A DNA stretch of 64,000 nucleotides from Parabacteroides sp. TM07-1AC (GCF_003480915.1 NZ_QUKD01000002.1:62001-126000), one strand, 5' to 3'. Numbered from the stretch's first letter, positions 1 through 10,148 are shown. Translations and numbers: made by a program. The notes: generated by a model from the letters alone, not told the origin.

Positions 1-672
1 TTTCGGATCCCTGCTCCCTTCTATTGCAGACATCAACTCTTCCGTATCCACATTATATACATGGAATATTAATGATGACGGTGCCATTTTCCCATCTTCC
101 GGCCGTCCTTTAACTGTCTCACAATTACTTTTATAAGCAATTTCAGCATTACCTGTTGCATCGATGACAACTTTTGTCTGTACAGCAAATAATCCACTAC
201 GGTTATGCAAGACAACCTGAGTTATACGGTTATTTTCAACAACTGTATCTACAAAATTCGTATGTAAAAGAACATCGATACCAGCCTGTTCCATTTTCTC
301 ATCAAAAAAATAATCAATAGAAAAAGGATCCAATGGTATACCATGAATGAACCAATTAAACCATCCGTAAGGATGATATTTATGAAGAGGATCCAAAAAA
401 GGTATCACCGCAAACCCTCTTTCTGCCGCTTCTTCAGCCAATGCCCGAAATAGCCCTCCAACAACCCATTCTCCTTCCTGAGTTCTTCCGCCTAACCAGT
501 GAGATACATGACCGGAAACAGCCATCCCCCCCAATTGTCCCATTCCTTCAATCAGCAGTACTCTTATTCCTGATCTTCTCGCAGAAAGAGCTGCCGTACA
601 TCCGGCAGGTCCACCGCCGCACACAACGACATCATAACTATCTGTAATTTCTATCTCTTTATTAAAAATCAT
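1..672 (-). CDS. FAD-dependent oxidoreductase, C-terminus outside window
   Basis: This is the N-terminal 224 residues of an FAD-dependent oxidoreductase of the FAD_oxidored (PF12831-like) type. The translation starts MIFNKEIEI and reaches a dinucleotide-binding motif, VVCGGGPAGCTAAL, near residues 14-27. It then has IEGMGQLGGMAVSGH, typical of the family, and VIDATGNAEIA near residue 182, the usual second FAD contact. No signal peptide is seen, so it is probably cytoplasmic. It lies 13 bases downstream of the sialidase-mutarotase-symporter gene on the same strand and is probably the last visible gene of the sialic-acid operon. Its substrate is unknown, and a role in oxidising a released sugar is only inferred from position. 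The gene runs off the left edge, so the length and C-terminal domain cannot be judged. Confidence 0.8.
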   Translation of the reverse strand, partial: MIFNKEIEITDSYDVVVCGGGPAGCTAALSARRSGIRVLLIEGMGQLGGMAVSGHVSHWLGGRTQEGEWVVGGLFRALAEEAAERGFAVIPFLDPLHKYHPYGWFNWFIHGIPLDPFSIDYFFDEKMEQAGIDVLLHTNFVDTVVENNRITQVVLHNRSGLFAVQTKVVIDATGNAEIAYKSNCETVKGRPEDGKMAPSSLIFHVYNVDTEELMSAIEGSRDPK

Positions 673-685
673 AATTCCTTTGTTT

Positions 686-3600
686 TTAATTTTTCTTATT
701 AAATTCGACACTATAGATTGTCAGCCCTTCAATTGATTTACGGGATTTAAACATAAAACTTGCTAAATATCCGATCACAATACAACTAACAATACCTATT
801 CCACTATAAAGGAAGAAGTTTAATGCTGTAAAAGTTTTAATAGCCAACAAAAGTATTGCACTTGCCAAAGTTCCGATAACAGCACCTCCACCGTTCGCCT
901 TGGTCGAGAATATTCCCAGAATAAAAACTCCAGTCATTGCACCTGTAAATAATCCGGCAAATTCCAATATGATATCCCAAACGGAATTTATATCAAAAAA
1001 TGTCATTATCAATGCAATCAATGTCCCCATTATACCTATTCCCGCTGTTATCCAACGAGCTGTGTAAACATTCTGTTTTTCAGTCATACAAGTTAAACAC
1101 CCTTGCATAAAGTCCCTCATAATAACAGTAGTAGAACTATGAATAGAGCTATCTACACTGGACATGGATGCCGCAAATATTCCGGCAATCACAATACCAC
1201 TGATTCCTACTGGTAGATTCTGTCCAATGAAAAATGGAACTATTTCATCATTGGTAATGGAAGGATTCAATAAATCAGGATGAACCTTATAAAATACATA
1301 CAGTGCTGTACCTAATCCAAATACACATAAAGCCCATGGGATAGAAACAAGAGCATCTGTCCATAAAGCCTTTGCTGTTTCCTTTTCATTTCGGGTTGTC
1401 AAATATCGCTGCACAACAGATTGGTCTGTTGCCATACTTCCCAGCCTATTAAATATATTACCTATGACAATTACCCAAAAAACAGCCGCAGTTAAATCCA
1501 TATCCATACGTCCAAAACTGAACTTACCGTCAGATGCTGCTATTCTAATAATTTCACCAACACCACCTTCTATATTAAGCACAACACAACCGATACATAA
1601 AAAAATAGCACCAAACAAAACTAAGGCCTGAATAACATCAATCCAGATAACAGCATGCATTCCACCCATTACCGTATATAGAGTTGACAAACCTCCAATA
1701 ATAACAATACATACTATTGTATTCATACCAGTAACAGCAGACAGGGCCAAAGCCGGTAAAAATATAACTGCCCCTAAACGCCCTAACAATTGGAACAACA
1801 AATACAATGCTGCGATGAACTTTCGGATGAAAACATTAAATCGCTTTTCCAAATACTCATATGCACTGGTCACATTCAATCTACGGTAAAAAGGTACGAA
1901 AGCATAAATAACCAAAGGAACAACAATAAACCAGGTCAATACCCCAGCAAAGTAGCTCCAATTGGTGACAAATGATTTTGCTGGTATAGACATGAATCCA
2001 ATTGCACTAACCTGAGCAGCCATCATACTCAAACCCGCAGCCCAAAATGGGATTTTCTGTCCGCCCAAAAAGAAATCTTTGGAAGACTTATTCTTGGAAG
2101 AGAAATAGTACCCCAGCCAAACTATCAATATTAAATACGTTATTAAAGAAACATAATCTGCAAACGTAAAGATAGCTTTTTCTCTATCCTGCACCAAAAC
2201 AGAGATAATACTTGAAGTCCGTACACTAGGTCGTAATTCTCCAGCCGGTAAATAAATTTTATCTTGCCAAAAAACGGGGGTAGTATTTACTATTCCGTAA
2301 GGTAAATTTCCTGCAACATACCACTGTTTGGTTATAGTATTAAAAGACAAGATATCAGAGATAAACTGATAGTGGTCCTTTAGGTCATTCACTTTATCAG
2401 TATCATGCCCATCTGATCCACTGAAAACAAAGAAACTTGATGTTTTATAGCTTATTGCAGGAGCTCCAAAAACAGGGCGAGGGATTTCAGGCATTTTTTC
2501 CCAACGTAAAGAGGATGGTTTACTTGGATTATAACAATACATATCCGTTAGATATGTAGATATATTTTGTCCGCCCAGTAAATAAAGACAGTTATTCTCC
2601 CCATTCGACTGTTCTACTAAAATAGCTCCGTATCGTTCAGCCCACGGAACAGGATCCAATGTCTCCCAGCATTTTCCATGTTCACATTTAATATCCAATC
2701 GCCAAAAATTTTTCATAGGAGTTTCAGAACAACCACCCGTAACATAAACATAGCCATTCATCATTGCCCCGGCAGGAAATGCGCATGCTTCAGGCAAAGA
2801 AGGCAATTTATTAATTACTATATCTTTACCAACAACATCCCATTGTAACAACCAAACATCAGAAAAAAATTGTTTATCCGTCTTTCCTCCTATACAAAGT
2901 AAACCATTTTCAGTCTGTACCGATACTCCATGAGCAACAGAATGAGGTAATTTACCAACTCCCGTCCACACATATTTATTCTTCTCTTTTACGCATACGT
3001 AAATTGAGTCCGTATATATCTTTTTACCTCCTTCCCATACAGGTTTATCAAAAAAGGAGCCTCCGGCTACTATCAAAACATCATTATGCACTCCCGAAAA
3101 TGCACCACCCAATCCTGATACTAACGGAATATCAGGTATATCCCCTGTATTACAAATGACTTTTGGAGACTGTTGGATAATCGTACTCATATTTACTCTT
3201 GCACAATACATAGGTTTCTGTTTCCCAGTTTCATACAATATCAGAATTGTATTATCCGGCAAAACAGCCAAATCGCTATATGAAACAGATCCCTGATCAA
3301 TAGATTTACCCGTACTCCATGACTTACCATTATCTGAACTATATTTCAGTACTAAGTTTTTTCGTCCCTCTGTCGATTCATTTTTACAATATAAAAGATA
3401 AGAAGTCTCTTTAATCTTTAACTCTATTAATCCCGCGTCACACTGGTTAGATAAAGGAAAGTTCTTATCGATGCTTATATCGGTCCATTTTTTCCCGCCA
3501 TCATGACTGATCGCCGTTGCCCGATAGTTATTTTTTTCTTCACTCGTATAACGGCTATTCATATAAACATCACCATTATCCAGTTCGACCATTCGAGCTT

Positions 3601-4450
3601 CTCCCATACGTACATTTTCACCAAAAGAAGAACCATATTGCCAGGTTTCACCATGGTCATCACTATACAAAGTTGACATTCCATACCTTCTTTCTTCTAT
3701 GGGGATAGACTGGAATACACCTGCTTCATCTACTTTTCCTAAAGCAGTCCTACTCCAAACTTGTAATAACAAACGACCTGATGACAACTGAATGCCATGT
3801 CCCGGTCCCGGCATGTGAAATGCACGACCTCTATAATCGCAAGGGAATCCATTCATATCCAAAACTGGGTTTCCATTTTCATCCAGGTTCGATTTACCCA
3901 GCTCGTTTACATTTAAAAGATCCGTTATTTCTTTACGAACAGACCATGTACAACCGTCGTCATCGCTATATTTATAAAATACTTTCGTATATCTCTGTAA
4001 GTTTTTACCATTAATACTCCCCTCATTAAGAGCATAAAAGAAGAAAATACGGTTAGTAACTTTATCTACAATCGGAGCAACATTTGTCCAAACTTCTTTT
4101 TTTAAAACATTATCAACAGATGCTATTTCATCTTTGTGCTCAGCCCAATAAGAGCCATCACTTTTTTCTATATAAATAGTATTAGACCATGTTTTCCCTC
4201 CATCCTCACTTCTTTTCAGAACTAAGTGATTAGGAGTTTCATCTCTATAATCAACACGTGCTTCAGCAAAAGCAAGCACTGTCCCCTTTCCTGTCACAAC
4301 AATCCCAGGAATTCTATACCCTTCAACATTCCCCTCTCCTGATTCCCAAACTACTGTTTTAGAGAATTCAGGCGGTTGAGATGAAGAACAAGACAATAAA
4401 GACCATGTAAAAAATAGCCATAAGATCTTTATTAAAACTATTGGTTTCAT
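686..4450 (-). CDS. Triple fusion: lipoprotein sialidase (GH33-like), Kelch N-acetylneuraminate mutarotase, sodium/solute symporter
   Basis: A single open frame of 1254 residues carries three functions normally encoded separately. Residues 1-21 are a lipoprotein signal ending SLLSC. Residues about 25-420 are an exo-alpha-sialidase propeller: YRIP with Arg46, five Asp-boxes (near 81, 162, 263, 315 and 371, e.g. SEDGGKTW), an Arg near 310, Tyr391 and Glu407. Residues about 435-750 are Kelch repeats (VAGGSF, CIGGKT, VTGGCS, LLGGQN) like the NanM/cyclically permuted mutarotase family. Residues about 760-1235 form some 13 membrane segments of a sodium:solute symporter, with the family signature region DFFLGGQKIPFWAAGLS. 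Linkers are short and no internal stop or frameshift is visible. The expected flow is release of sialic acid, anomer conversion in the periplasm, then import. It follows susD by 72 bases. Anchoring is probably inner-membrane because of the symporter, whatever happens to the lipobox. Substrate specificity is inferred. Confidence 0.85.
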   Translation of the reverse strand: MKPIVLIKILWLFFTWSLLSCSSSQPPEFSKTVVWESGEGNVEGYRIPGIVVTGKGTVLAFAEARVDYRDETPNHLVLKRSEDGGKTWSNTIYIEKSDGSYWAEHKDEIASVDNVLKKEVWTNVAPIVDKVTNRIFFFYALNEGSINGKNLQRYTKVFYKYSDDDGCTWSVRKEITDLLNVNELGKSNLDENGNPVLDMNGFPCDYRGRAFHMPGPGHGIQLSSGRLLLQVWSRTALGKVDEAGVFQSIPIEERRYGMSTLYSDDHGETWQYGSSFGENVRMGEARMVELDNGDVYMNSRYTSEEKNNYRATAISHDGGKKWTDISIDKNFPLSNQCDAGLIELKIKETSYLLYCKNESTEGRKNLVLKYSSDNGKSWSTGKSIDQGSVSYSDLAVLPDNTILILYETGKQKPMYCARVNMSTIIQQSPKVICNTGDIPDIPLVSGLGGAFSGVHNDVLIVAGGSFFDKPVWEGGKKIYTDSIYVCVKEKNKYVWTGVGKLPHSVAHGVSVQTENGLLCIGGKTDKQFFSDVWLLQWDVVGKDIVINKLPSLPEACAFPAGAMMNGYVYVTGGCSETPMKNFWRLDIKCEHGKCWETLDPVPWAERYGAILVEQSNGENNCLYLLGGQNISTYLTDMYCYNPSKPSSLRWEKMPEIPRPVFGAPAISYKTSSFFVFSGSDGHDTDKVNDLKDHYQFISDILSFNTITKQWYVAGNLPYGIVNTTPVFWQDKIYLPAGELRPSVRTSSIISVLVQDREKAIFTFADYVSLITYLILIVWLGYYFSSKNKSSKDFFLGGQKIPFWAAGLSMMAAQVSAIGFMSIPAKSFVTNWSYFAGVLTWFIVVPLVIYAFVPFYRRLNVTSAYEYLEKRFNVFIRKFIAALYLLFQLLGRLGAVIFLPALALSAVTGMNTIVCIVIIGGLSTLYTVMGGMHAVIWIDVIQALVLFGAIFLCIGCVVLNIEGGVGEIIRIAASDGKFSFGRMDMDLTAAVFWVIVIGNIFNRLGSMATDQSVVQRYLTTRNEKETAKALWTDALVSIPWALCVFGLGTALYVFYKVHPDLLNPSITNDEIVPFFIGQNLPVGISGIVIAGIFAASMSSVDSSIHSSTTVIMRDFMQGCLTCMTEKQNVYTARWITAGIGIMGTLIALIMTFFDINSVWDIILEFAGLFTGAMTGVFILGIFSTKANGGGAVIGTLASAILLLAIKTFTALNFFLYSGIGIVSCIVIGYLASFMFKSRKSIEGLTIYSVEFNKKN

Positions 4451-4522
4451 ATCAGTATTTTAATGTTAGAATATTTACAGGAACCTGTTTTTATTAAAAT
4501 AGAAACAGGTTCCTAAAATCAT

Positions 4523-5977
4523 TTATTCATATCCCGGAGTTTGAGTAATTGCAGGATTAGTATTTATTGAAGCATTATTTACAGGCCACAGTAAAATATT
4601 TAATTCATTTTCTCGCCCATGAAGACTCTTAACTCTATTGAAAACCTGCCCTAAGCGTATCAGGTCAAACCAAGATTTTCCTTCAGAAGCCAGCTCTTTC
4701 AGCCTTTCATCCAACAAAATATTCTCAATTTCCTGTCGGGTATAAGATCCTGCATAATAATTATCCTTTCCATAAGCACGCTTTGCAACCTGATTGATAT
4801 ACTTCAACGCTTCAGAGTTATTGTTGTGAGCTATTTCGATCTCAGCTTTAAACAATAGAGCCTCCGCAAAACGATATACACGAACATCAGAATCAAAGAT
4901 ACGGGTACCTTCTTTCCAAGTGCCTAAATACTTATTAATCCATGAATAATATTGATCATCAGGAGTCGTATAATCTAAAATATTTACACTAGCCCGAGTA
5001 TCATTTTCGACTCCCCACAAAAAGTTCTTATGTTCCGATGTCATTGAAACCCATTGTGCACTACTACCTATTTGAACCGGATTATTTTGATATTCTACAG
5101 GGACATTACTTACTTTTAGCAGAAAATCCCCAGCAAACGAACTTGTATTTTCAGCCTCAACGAAAGCTATAGAAAAAATGATTTCCTTATTAATATCGTC
5201 TCTAAAAACACTCTCATAACTATCCGAAAGTTGTAATCCGGAATTTAAGACGTAAGTAATAGCGTTTTCTGCTTTACCTAAAGCATCCTTTTTTTTATTT
5301 ACTTTTGCCTCCCATAAATAAAAATCAGTCTGAAGCATATTTACTGCAGCTTTAGAAATGCCATAAGGAGAACTTCCTCCCCCACTGGAAGAAATCAGAT
5401 CGTAAGCATTTTGCAGATCTTTTTCTATTTGTTCGTAAATCTTAGAAGCCACATCTCTTGTAGGGAACAATCCTTCTTGATTATCAGATTCAAATCCCTC
5501 TGTTAACACAGGAGCATCTCCCCAAATGCGAACTATATAGTAATACATAAAAGCCCTCAGGTAATAAGCACTACCTAAAATATAATCTTTGTCACTTTCT
5601 TTTTCAAAAATTATATCCGGAGTATGTTTAAGTATTAAATTACAATCATTAATAGCAGTATATAAACCAGCCCAATTGGTTCCAACTGTACTTGGTATCA
5701 ATAAATTATTCCAAACATTACCTCTGTCCACAGAGCCATTATCAATCCCATTCCCATAAAATCCGGTTCTATAATCTCCCCAAACAATATAATTTGTCTG
5801 GAAAGCGGAACGAAAACGATTAAAAGCTCCATTTAATGCAGCTTTCGCATCACTTGAATTTTTCCACATAGAACTTACAGTTATCGAGCTCTTGGGATTC
5901 AGATCAAGCCAACTATCACAAGAGACGAAGAAAATCATCAAAAATGACAGAAAACCATATACTAATATCTTTTTCAT
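4523..5977 (-). CDS. SusD/RagB-family outer-membrane glycan-binding lipoprotein (sialic-acid locus)
   Basis: This 484-residue SusD-like surface lipoprotein should capture glycan or free sialic acid for the SusC partner. Residues 1-20 are a lipoprotein signal (FVSC, Cys20), followed by SWLDLNPKSSITVSSMWKN, the usual SusD N-terminus. ARAFMYYYIVRIWGDAPV-like residues (LRAFMYYYIVRIWGD) and the C-terminal FDLIRLGQVFNR and NPAITQTPGY motifs are typical of RagB/SusD. It is encoded 18 bases downstream of susC and 72 bases upstream of the sialidase fusion, clearly in one transcription unit. By context it corresponds to NanU of Tannerella and Bacteroides sialic-acid systems. That role is inferred from position, and the family itself does not define the ligand. 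Confidence 0.9.
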   Translation of the reverse strand: MKKILVYGFLSFLMIFFVSCDSWLDLNPKSSITVSSMWKNSSDAKAALNGAFNRFRSAFQTNYIVWGDYRTGFYGNGIDNGSVDRGNVWNNLLIPSTVGTNWAGLYTAINDCNLILKHTPDIIFEKESDKDYILGSAYYLRAFMYYYIVRIWGDAPVLTEGFESDNQEGLFPTRDVASKIYEQIEKDLQNAYDLISSSGGGSSPYGISKAAVNMLQTDFYLWEAKVNKKKDALGKAENAITYVLNSGLQLSDSYESVFRDDINKEIIFSIAFVEAENTSSFAGDFLLKVSNVPVEYQNNPVQIGSSAQWVSMTSEHKNFLWGVENDTRASVNILDYTTPDDQYYSWINKYLGTWKEGTRIFDSDVRVYRFAEALLFKAEIEIAHNNNSEALKYINQVAKRAYGKDNYYAGSYTRQEIENILLDERLKELASEGKSWFDLIRLGQVFNRVKSLHGRENELNILLWPVNNASINTNPAITQTPGYE

Positions 5978-5995
5978 ACTTCTATTTATTTATGA

Positions 5996-8900
5996 TTAAA
6001 ACTGAACCTTGAAACCTAAAGAAAAACGCCGGATAGGTGGATAACCTGTACTGGAACTATTAATATTACCGACTTCCGGAGGAGTCGCCTGAACAGCCGT
6101 GAAATAATGAAGATTATTTCCAGAAACAAAAACTGTAGCACTTTGCATCCCTATTCGCTTTGTCAAATCAGTTGGCAGATTATATCCTAAAGAGACATCC
6201 CTTATACAGAGATAATCACCTTTAAATGTTACAATGTCACTATCCCGACGATAGTTCCAGTTTTCATTACTATCATGTGCAGCTATACGAGCCCATTTTG
6301 TGTTTGCAGCATCACCCGGTCGCATCCATGCGTCAAGGGCTTCACGAGAAAGATTCGTATTTCCACTAAATGTCGACATCATATGATATTTGAAATCTGT
6401 ATCTATCAATGTATGCCCTATTGCCCAATCTAGATATATTCTTAATGAAAAGTCTTTATAAGTAAATGTATTTGTCAATCCACCTGTAGAATGAGGTACA
6501 GTAACTCCTAATTCAAATTGGTCAACCTCTGTGATTTTGCCATCTCCATTCCTATCTTTCCATTCATAATCCCCAGCAAATTTTTTACCTTTTGTAAAAG
6601 TCTGGGTTTTATAATCCCATCCTTTAGCCAATTCATCATATCTTGCATTTGCTGCCTGTTCTTCCGTATCAATCAGATAGTCTACTTTATATCCATATAA
6701 CCGATAAAGAGGTTCTCCTTCTGCTATACCTCCAAAACTCTTTCCATCAGGCAAGTAAGTTCCTCCTATTCTATTTTTCACCTGACCGTTATCCGGTAAT
6801 GAAACGACCTTATTTTTAACAAATCCCCAAGAGAAACTAGTTTCCCATGAAAAGTCTTTTGACTGAATATTCTTCGAAGTTAACTCAATATCAAAACCAT
6901 AAAATCGAACTGATCCAACATTTGTTTCTATTGAAGAAAATCCGGAGGTATTCGGTAAAGGTTTACTGAAAATCAAATCATCAGTCCTTTTGTTGAACAA
7001 GTCTATATTCAACAATATTTTGTCTTTAAGAAAACCTGCATCAATACCTAAATCAATCTGAGTAGTTGTCTCCCATGTCAAGTTTGGATTAGGCATCAAA
7101 GTATTTACAATACCAGCCAGGCTATTGTATTTATAAGAAGCATCATAAGCTCCTTGTGCCGTATAAATTCCAGCTGCATTATTACCAGTTTGCCCAATGC
7201 TTGAACGTAATTTCAAAAAAGATAATGTTTGATTCCTCTTTAGAAAATTCTCTTCTGAAATAACCCATCCGACGGATACACCGGGAAAATACGCCCATTT
7301 ATGATTAGTTCCAAAGCGGGAAGATCCATCGCGTCTTAGAGAAGCAGACACAAGATATTTGTTGGCATAATTATAAGAAACTTTTGCAAAAACACTTGCT
7401 AAAACTTCTTCTGTCTTCGTCGTCGTTGCATCAGTTTTCTCAGGTGCAGCATTCAGCGTTTCTATTTTATCTGAACTTGCCCCTTGAGCAGCAGCAGTAA
7501 GAGCCTTTATCTGAGTATTCATATACGACAGCCCCAATAAACCTGATAAATTATGGTTACCAAATTTATTGTCATACTTCAATAACCCTTCATATTGTAC
7601 TCTTTCCGTATTATCCAAAGTAGAGGAAGCTGGACGCAAACTATTATATTCATTTGCTCTTTGAAATCCATCAAACTCTGTTGTTGAGAAATAAGAAGTA
7701 GCAGTTGCCGTTGCTATCAAATAATCGGTAATACCCCAATCCAAACCTCCAGAGATAGTTGTTTGACGCAATACCGTCTCCCTTTGATGCGCATTTACCC
7801 ACCACGGTAATGGAGCAGCAGTTGCATTATAACCTTTCGAAGGAGTTCCGTCATCATTATAGACTCTTTGAGTCGGAGGCAAATATAAAGATCGGGATAT
7901 GGCATTAGCCTGGCTGCTATAATCTTCAGTCGTACTCCGTTGATAATTGATATTTGAAAACAATCTCAAATTTTTCCTTATACTATAATCGGCCATTCCA
8001 CGTGCAGAAAAACGACTCCAGCTAGTAGACATACCAACCCCTTCATCATCAGTAAATCCAACAGATGCCGAATATTTCAATTTTGAATCTCCCCCATCTA
8101 CACTTAAATAATAATTTTGACGTAATGCAGGGCTAAAAGCAACATCAACCATATCATTATCCTGAAACACAAGAGTTTTGGAAGGATCTAAGGGATCCGG
8201 CATTGTCTTCCAACCAACAGGAACCGTCTCACCGGGCTGCAAATAATGCGTTGTAAAAGGAGACGTTTCAGTATTACCAGAACTAAACCCATAATTATTC
8301 TGCTCATTCCATTTGGGATTCGGCCCTTTAGCCACACTAGGGCGAATAATTGAGAGGTATTCTTCCGCATTACACAAATCATAATATCGTTCAATATTCT
8401 GTAAAGAAAAGTCTGTCTGGAATGTAACTCGTGGCTTTGAAGACATAGATCCACTTTTTGTTGTTATCAGTACAATACCGTTAGATGCTCGTGAACCGTA
8501 CAGTGCCGTTGATGCAGCATCTTTTAATATCTGAACAGACTCAATATCCGCAGGATTAATCTCATTATATCCCCTTTCAAAACCGTCAACCAAAATCAAT
8601 GGAGAATTACTTTTATTAATTGAAGATCCTCCACGTATTATAATACTAGGAGCTTCTCCCGGTTGTCCTGAATTACTATAGATACGAGCTCCAGCCACTT
8701 TCCCTTTCAAAGCATCCATAACATTTGTGACAGACATATTCTCCAAATCTTTTGTATTCACTTTTGATACAGAAGAGGTCAATGTTCTTCTAGACTGTGT
8801 TCCATAAGCAACCACAACAACATCATCCAATTCTACAGAAGATGAATTCAGAACAACTTTAACTATCGCTGTCTCAATCTTTACCTCTTTAGAAGCAAAA

Positions 8901-9130
8901 CCGACATAAGAAAAAGATAAAATAGCTCCTTTTGGAACATGAATAGTAAAGTTCCCATCCGCATCAGTAATCACTCCCAGTGCTGTTCCTTTTATTGTTA
9001 TCGATACTCCGGGAAGGGGTTCTCCAGTCTCATCTTCTACAACACCTGAAACTGACATTTCCTGTGCAAAAACTATTGCGACACAAAATAGTAACGCAAA
9101 AATGGTGATCGTTTTATAAAAAAATCTCAT
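5996..9130 (-). CDS. SusC/RagA-family TonB-dependent receptor (sialic-acid locus)
   Basis: This is a 1044-residue outer-membrane TonB-dependent transporter. Residues 1-22 are a signal peptide ending VFAQ. A CarboxypepD-regulatory-like domain (SGVVEDETGEPLPGVSITIKG) spans about 26-105, followed by the TonB-box-like stretch DDVVVVAYGTQ and the plug with the SusC signature ILVDGFERGYNEINPADIES and LKDAASTALYGSRASNGIV. The rest is a 22-strand barrel ending in the aromatic-terminated strand FSLGFKVQF. It should import the ligand held by the SusD protein just downstream. By context it is the NanO equivalent. A 49-base hairpin lies in the gap between the lyase stop and this start (9161-9209) and may sit in its leader. 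Confidence 0.92.
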   Translation of the reverse strand: MRFFYKTITIFALLFCVAIVFAQEMSVSGVVEDETGEPLPGVSITIKGTALGVITDADGNFTIHVPKGAILSFSYVGFASKEVKIETAIVKVVLNSSSVELDDVVVVAYGTQSRRTLTSSVSKVNTKDLENMSVTNVMDALKGKVAGARIYSNSGQPGEAPSIIIRGGSSINKSNSPLILVDGFERGYNEINPADIESVQILKDAASTALYGSRASNGIVLITTKSGSMSSKPRVTFQTDFSLQNIERYYDLCNAEEYLSIIRPSVAKGPNPKWNEQNNYGFSSGNTETSPFTTHYLQPGETVPVGWKTMPDPLDPSKTLVFQDNDMVDVAFSPALRQNYYLSVDGGDSKLKYSASVGFTDDEGVGMSTSWSRFSARGMADYSIRKNLRLFSNINYQRSTTEDYSSQANAISRSLYLPPTQRVYNDDGTPSKGYNATAAPLPWWVNAHQRETVLRQTTISGGLDWGITDYLIATATATSYFSTTEFDGFQRANEYNSLRPASSTLDNTERVQYEGLLKYDNKFGNHNLSGLLGLSYMNTQIKALTAAAQGASSDKIETLNAAPEKTDATTTKTEEVLASVFAKVSYNYANKYLVSASLRRDGSSRFGTNHKWAYFPGVSVGWVISEENFLKRNQTLSFLKLRSSIGQTGNNAAGIYTAQGAYDASYKYNSLAGIVNTLMPNPNLTWETTTQIDLGIDAGFLKDKILLNIDLFNKRTDDLIFSKPLPNTSGFSSIETNVGSVRFYGFDIELTSKNIQSKDFSWETSFSWGFVKNKVVSLPDNGQVKNRIGGTYLPDGKSFGGIAEGEPLYRLYGYKVDYLIDTEEQAANARYDELAKGWDYKTQTFTKGKKFAGDYEWKDRNGDGKITEVDQFELGVTVPHSTGGLTNTFTYKDFSLRIYLDWAIGHTLIDTDFKYHMMSTFSGNTNLSREALDAWMRPGDAANTKWARIAAHDSNENWNYRRDSDIVTFKGDYLCIRDVSLGYNLPTDLTKRIGMQSATVFVSGNNLHYFTAVQATPPEVGNINSSSTGYPPIRRFSLGFKVQF

Positions 9131-9160
9131 CTTTGTATGTTTTTAGAACAATTTTAAGAT

Positions 9161-9209
9161 ATATGGTATTGGCAAGTTTCTCAGCAAAGTACGCTTGCCT
9201 TTACCATAT
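9161..9209 (-). promoter_or_regulatory. Imperfect hairpin in the susC leader
   Basis: Two 16-base arms (9161-9176 and 9194-9209) are complementary at 14 of 16 positions (ATATGGTATTGGCAAG against ATATGGTAAAGGCAAG), with a 17-base loop. The hairpin begins at the lyase stop codon and ends 30 bases before the susC ATG. On the transcribed strand it is not followed by a clean U-run, so it resembles a leader stem, processing site or operator more than an intrinsic terminator. Confidence 0.45.
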
Positions 9210-10117
9210 TATTTTAATACACCGATTCTTAATAAATCATTTTTTAGAGAAGCATATTCTTCATTTGTAAATGAAGATATGGGAGGTCTACAATTTCCAC
9301 AATCGCACCCGATCAATTTCATAATAGCTTTTCCACCACGAACTCCACCGCCATATTTTATAATAATGTTAACGACTTCGATAGACTTCATTTGCAGTTG
9401 TTTTGCAGTCCACATATCGCCAACCTCTATTGCAGCTATTATCCCATGATAAATATTCGGGATATAATTATATGTACTACCAACACCCGCTACGGCACCA
9501 AAAACCAAACCGGAAATCAAGATTTCATCATAACCGTGAAGAACTTCAAATTCGCCATTATTCAAGAACAAACATTCTCCCATTTCCATTAAATTGTTAT
9601 GAGTAAATTTTGTTCCAACCAGATTAGGCATAACTTGTTTCCCTTCTTTCAAAAATTCCGGGACGGATAAATATACCCCAGTCATAGAGGGCATATTGTA
9701 ATAGTAAAAAGGCAGTTCTTCCGCACTTCGAGCTATCGGTTCAAAAAAAGTAATCAGATCTTTTACAGTGCTTGGTTTAAAAAAACACGGAGCCATAGCC
9801 GCAAAAGCGTCAGCACCAACCTCATAAGCATGAGAAGCCAAATCCATAGCTTCTATTTGCGAATCACTTCCTACATGGGCAATTACCTTAAACCTCCCTT
9901 GGGAAGACTCCACCCATCGTTCGAGTACTTTTTTTCTTTCATCCGTTGTTAACGAATGAGATTCACCTGTTGTTCCGCACACAAAAACTCCGGATAAACC
10001 GGACTCTGCCATTAAATCGGCATACCTGTCTATCACGGATAAATTGATTTTTCCAAATACATCCATAGGAGTAAAAGATGCGGCAATCAACCCTTTGAAA
10101 CGTTGGTAATTTTTCAT
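9209..10117 (-). CDS. nanA: N-acetylneuraminate lyase / DapA-family aldolase
   Basis: This 302-residue class I aldolase of the DHDPS/NAL family most likely cleaves N-acetylneuraminate to ManNAc and pyruvate. Visible features are GTTGES at residues 48-53 (pyruvate carboxylate binding), Tyr140 in YYYNMP and the Schiff-base lysine Lys170 in LVGTKFTHNN. The start is the ATG at 10117 (MKNYQRFKGLIAASFTP), which matches the family N-terminus. A longer reading from a TTG at 10249 adds 44 residues with no family character and overlaps the regulator stop. It lies between the GntR regulator and susC on one strand. No ManNAc epimerase or kinase gene is visible in the window. The family alone does not separate Neu5Ac lyase from other DapA-type aldolases; the sialidase neighbour supports nanA. 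Confidence 0.85.
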   Translation of the reverse strand: MKNYQRFKGLIAASFTPMDVFGKINLSVIDRYADLMAESGLSGVFVCGTTGESHSLTTDERKKVLERWVESSQGRFKVIAHVGSDSQIEAMDLASHAYEVGADAFAAMAPCFFKPSTVKDLITFFEPIARSAEELPFYYYNMPSMTGVYLSVPEFLKEGKQVMPNLVGTKFTHNNLMEMGECLFLNNGEFEVLHGYDEILISGLVFGAVAGVGSTYNYIPNIYHGIIAAIEVGDMWTAKQLQMKSIEVVNIIIKYGGGVRGGKAIMKLIGCDCGNCRPPISSFTNEEYASLKNDLLRIGVLK

Positions 10118-10148
10118 TTGTCTATATTTAAAGTTATTATTTTTGAAA

